This document shows, piece after piece, positions 32,987 through 34,545 of a DNA stretch of 34,545 nt; the stretch's first letter is position 1; each line of letters opens with the position of its first letter. The DNA is taken from assembly GCA_030834125.1 (NCBI GenBank), contig JAURFW010000018.1:1-34545 (forward strand), written 5' to 3'. The DNA comes from Bacteroidota bacterium (lineage in GTDB: Bacteria; Bacteroidota; Bacteroidia; NS11-12g; UBA955). The notes under the pieces are model-generated. The model was not told the origin of the DNA. It worked only from the letters and a program-made list of their open reading frames with translations, and did not search any database. Both the position numbers and the translations under genes were made by a program.

Positions 32987-34545
32987 ATGTTTTTTTTCTC
33001 CAGGAATTCTTTCTCAACGTATTTACTAATACTTTTTACTTTTCATATTTCAATCCTTGATTCACAGTCAGATTCTTTTGAAACTATAGAAGATATTGTA
33101 ATCACAGGTACAATGAATCCTGTGAAATTATCTGAAAGCCCTGTTCATCTTGATATTTATAACGCTCAATTTCTAAAGCAGAACCCTACTGCTCATTTAT
33201 TTGATGCACTGCAATTGGTTAATGGAGTTAGACCCCAAGTAAACTGTAATGTATGTGCTACTGGAGACATTCATATTAATGGAATGGAAGGTCCATATAC
33301 TATGATATTGATTGATGGAATGCCGATTGTTAGTTCTTTGGCATCGGTATATGGTTTGATGGGGATTCCAAATTCAATAATTGAGCGTTTGGAAATTATT
33401 AAAGGACCCGCTTCGTCATTATACGGCAGCCAGGCCATAGGAGGAATAATTAATATTATCACTAAAAGGAATGCAAGCAAATTTTCAAACATTGAAATTT
33501 GGAGTAACACTTGGTCAGAAACCAATATTGACTATTCAAATTCTACTAAATTAGGTTTAAAAGGTAACCTAATTACTGCGATTAACGGTTTCTCAAACCC
33601 CTTGATAAAAGATAGAAATAATGATGGTTTTACAGATATTCCAATTCAAAAAAGAGCTGCCATTTTTCAGAGGTTATCGCTTAAAGGAAAAGCCAATCAA
33701 TTATTTCAACTTTCTTGGAGAGGTTTAATTGAAGATCGATGGGGTGGACAAATTAATTGGAAAAGAAAGCATTTTGGTGGAAGTGAAATATACGGAGAAG
33801 CAATTCAAACAAAACGCTTGGAATTATTAAGTTCCTACGAATTTTCATCTAAAATACCTCTGAAAATTCAAACTTCGAGTGTATTTCATCGTCAAAACAG
33901 CGCTTATGGAAATGTATTGTTTCAAGCCGAGGAGTCTTTGCTGTTTGGTCAATTAATATGGCAGCCCAACTGGGAAAAACACGATTTATTGGTAGGTACT
34001 GCGATAAAATATACCCATTACGATGATAATACTGTAATTACTGAAGCCTTAAAGCAGGATTCGATAATGATATCAAAGCCTTTGATTACAACTTTACCAG
34101 GCATTTTCTTTCAAGATGAATACCATACAGGCAGTCACACATTTCTTTTGGGGTATAGATTAGATCATCATCCCAAACATTCTTGGATTAATAGTACTCG
34201 ATTTTCATATCTTTATAAATCAAAAAATTTGGGTCAATTTCGTGTAGGAAGCGGTACAGGGTTTAGAACTGTAAATATATTTACAGAAGAGCATGCCGCA
34301 TTAACGGGAGCAAGAAAAGTTATTATTGAGGAAGATTTAATGCCAGAGCAAAGTTCGAATTATAACTTTTCTTGGTCTAATACATGGACACCCGCAAAAA
34401 ATCAGTTTATTCAAACAGATATTCAGTTGTTCTATACAGTGTTCACTAATCAAATTCAAGCGGATTATTCTCGTGATTTCAATTCAATTTATTATGGTAA
34501 TTCAAGTGGAAATTCATGGAATAGAGGTACATCATTAAATTTATC
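32987..34545 (+). CDS. TonB-dependent outer membrane receptor (5' part)
   Basis: The first 519 residues of a receptor that continues past the window end. Residues 1-27 are a signal peptide. A TonB-box-like segment (EDIVITGTM, about 35-43) leads into the plug domain: LFDALQLVNGVRPQVNC, HINGMEGPYTMILIDGMPIV, then IPNSIIERLEIIKGPASSLYGSQAIGGIINIIT (key residues E-I-x-K-G-P-x-S-x-L-Y-G-x-x-A-x-G-G). From about 165 on, alternating strands form the barrel. The plug has a C-x-x-C (Cys87, Cys90 in VNCNVCATGD). There is no carboxypeptidase-like regulatory domain before the plug, so it is not SusC-like; it is closer to cobalamin/siderophore-type receptors. Substrate unknown. Confidence 0.93.
   Translation, partial: MFFFSRNSFSTYLLILFTFHISILDSQSDSFETIEDIVITGTMNPVKLSESPVHLDIYNAQFLKQNPTAHLFDALQLVNGVRPQVNCNVCATGDIHINGMEGPYTMILIDGMPIVSSLASVYGLMGIPNSIIERLEIIKGPASSLYGSQAIGGIINIITKRNASKFSNIEIWSNTWSETNIDYSNSTKLGLKGNLITAINGFSNPLIKDRNNDGFTDIPIQKRAAIFQRLSLKGKANQLFQLSWRGLIEDRWGGQINWKRKHFGGSEIYGEAIQTKRLELLSSYEFSSKIPLKIQTSSVFHRQNSAYGNVLFQAEESLLFGQLIWQPNWEKHDLLVGTAIKYTHYDDNTVITEALKQDSIMISKPLITTLPGIFFQDEYHTGSHTFLLGYRLDHHPKHSWINSTRFSYLYKSKNLGQFRVGSGTGFRTVNIFTEEHAALTGARKVIIEEDLMPEQSSNYNFSWSNTWTPAKNQFIQTDIQLFYTVFTNQIQADYSRDFNSIYYGNSSGNSWNRGTSLNL

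Noticed and set aside
32682-33017. 111-codon minus-strand frame covering the lipoprotein end and receptor start
   Set aside because: No signal or motif, and it would run antisense through two well-supported genes and the receptor promoter.
33271-33525. 84-codon minus-strand frame inside the receptor gene
   Set aside because: Antisense to the conserved plug domain, whose sense reading is unmistakable.

Overview
The window is a 34.5 kb piece of an AT-rich chromosome from a member of the Bacteroidota, most likely of the Flavobacteriales type. The taxonomic evidence is a PorX-type regulator (response regulator plus PglZ phosphatase domain), a type IX secretion sorting-domain remnant, an aa3 cytochrome oxidase operon of the Bacteroidota layout, many TAnnTTTG (-7) promoter elements, and an almost complete lack of Shine-Dalgarno sequences. 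I see no mobile elements, CRISPR arrays or rRNA. Most genes are core housekeeping genes.

Layout. 1-4169: the 3' end of queA, a tRNA-Leu(GAG) with its terminator, a rhomboid protease, a TPR protein, an HD-domain phosphohydrolase and rsmA. 4312-13186: one long, tightly packed cytochrome c oxidase operon: coxB, coxA, ctaA (heme A synthase), ctaB (heme O synthase), two subunit III genes, subunit IV, a SCO copper chaperone, a DUF420 membrane protein, a tiny CxxC membrane protein and a DUF983 zinc-ribbon membrane protein. It ends at a strong hairpin terminator facing recA. The operon carries the enzyme core, its heme A supply and its copper delivery together.

13255-18000: recA and radC start back to back from closely interlocked promoters, followed by the single-chain glycine decarboxylase gcvP. 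18089-20836: tsaE and porX overlap by one base on the minus strand; a thiamine diphosphokinase gene diverges from them. 20853-25628: exonuclease III, a SIMPL-like secreted protein, purM, a low-molecular-weight tyrosine phosphatase and a lipoprotein. 25671-30548: a 1083-residue secreted Asp-box beta-propeller protein, a second SIMPL protein and a prohibitin-like SPFH protein. 30628-34545: two lipoproteins, a secreted EEP-fold hydrolase, the wreck of a T9SS-sorted beta-helix gene and the start of a TonB-dependent receptor that runs off the end.

I did not find a clearly new system. The most interesting points are: (i) TAnnTTTG elements repeatedly placed only 3-9 bases before the start codon, which predicts leaderless mRNAs; (ii) a perfect 18-bp palindrome formed by two divergent -7 elements at 32490-32507; (iii) an internally deleted T9SS beta-helix gene; (iv) a small coherent reading frame behind the tyrosine phosphatase, broken in an A-run; (v) a 7-bp tandem repeat at the coxB/coxA junction that gives stops in all three frames; and (vi) a tiny secreted CxxC protein in the oxidase assembly block.
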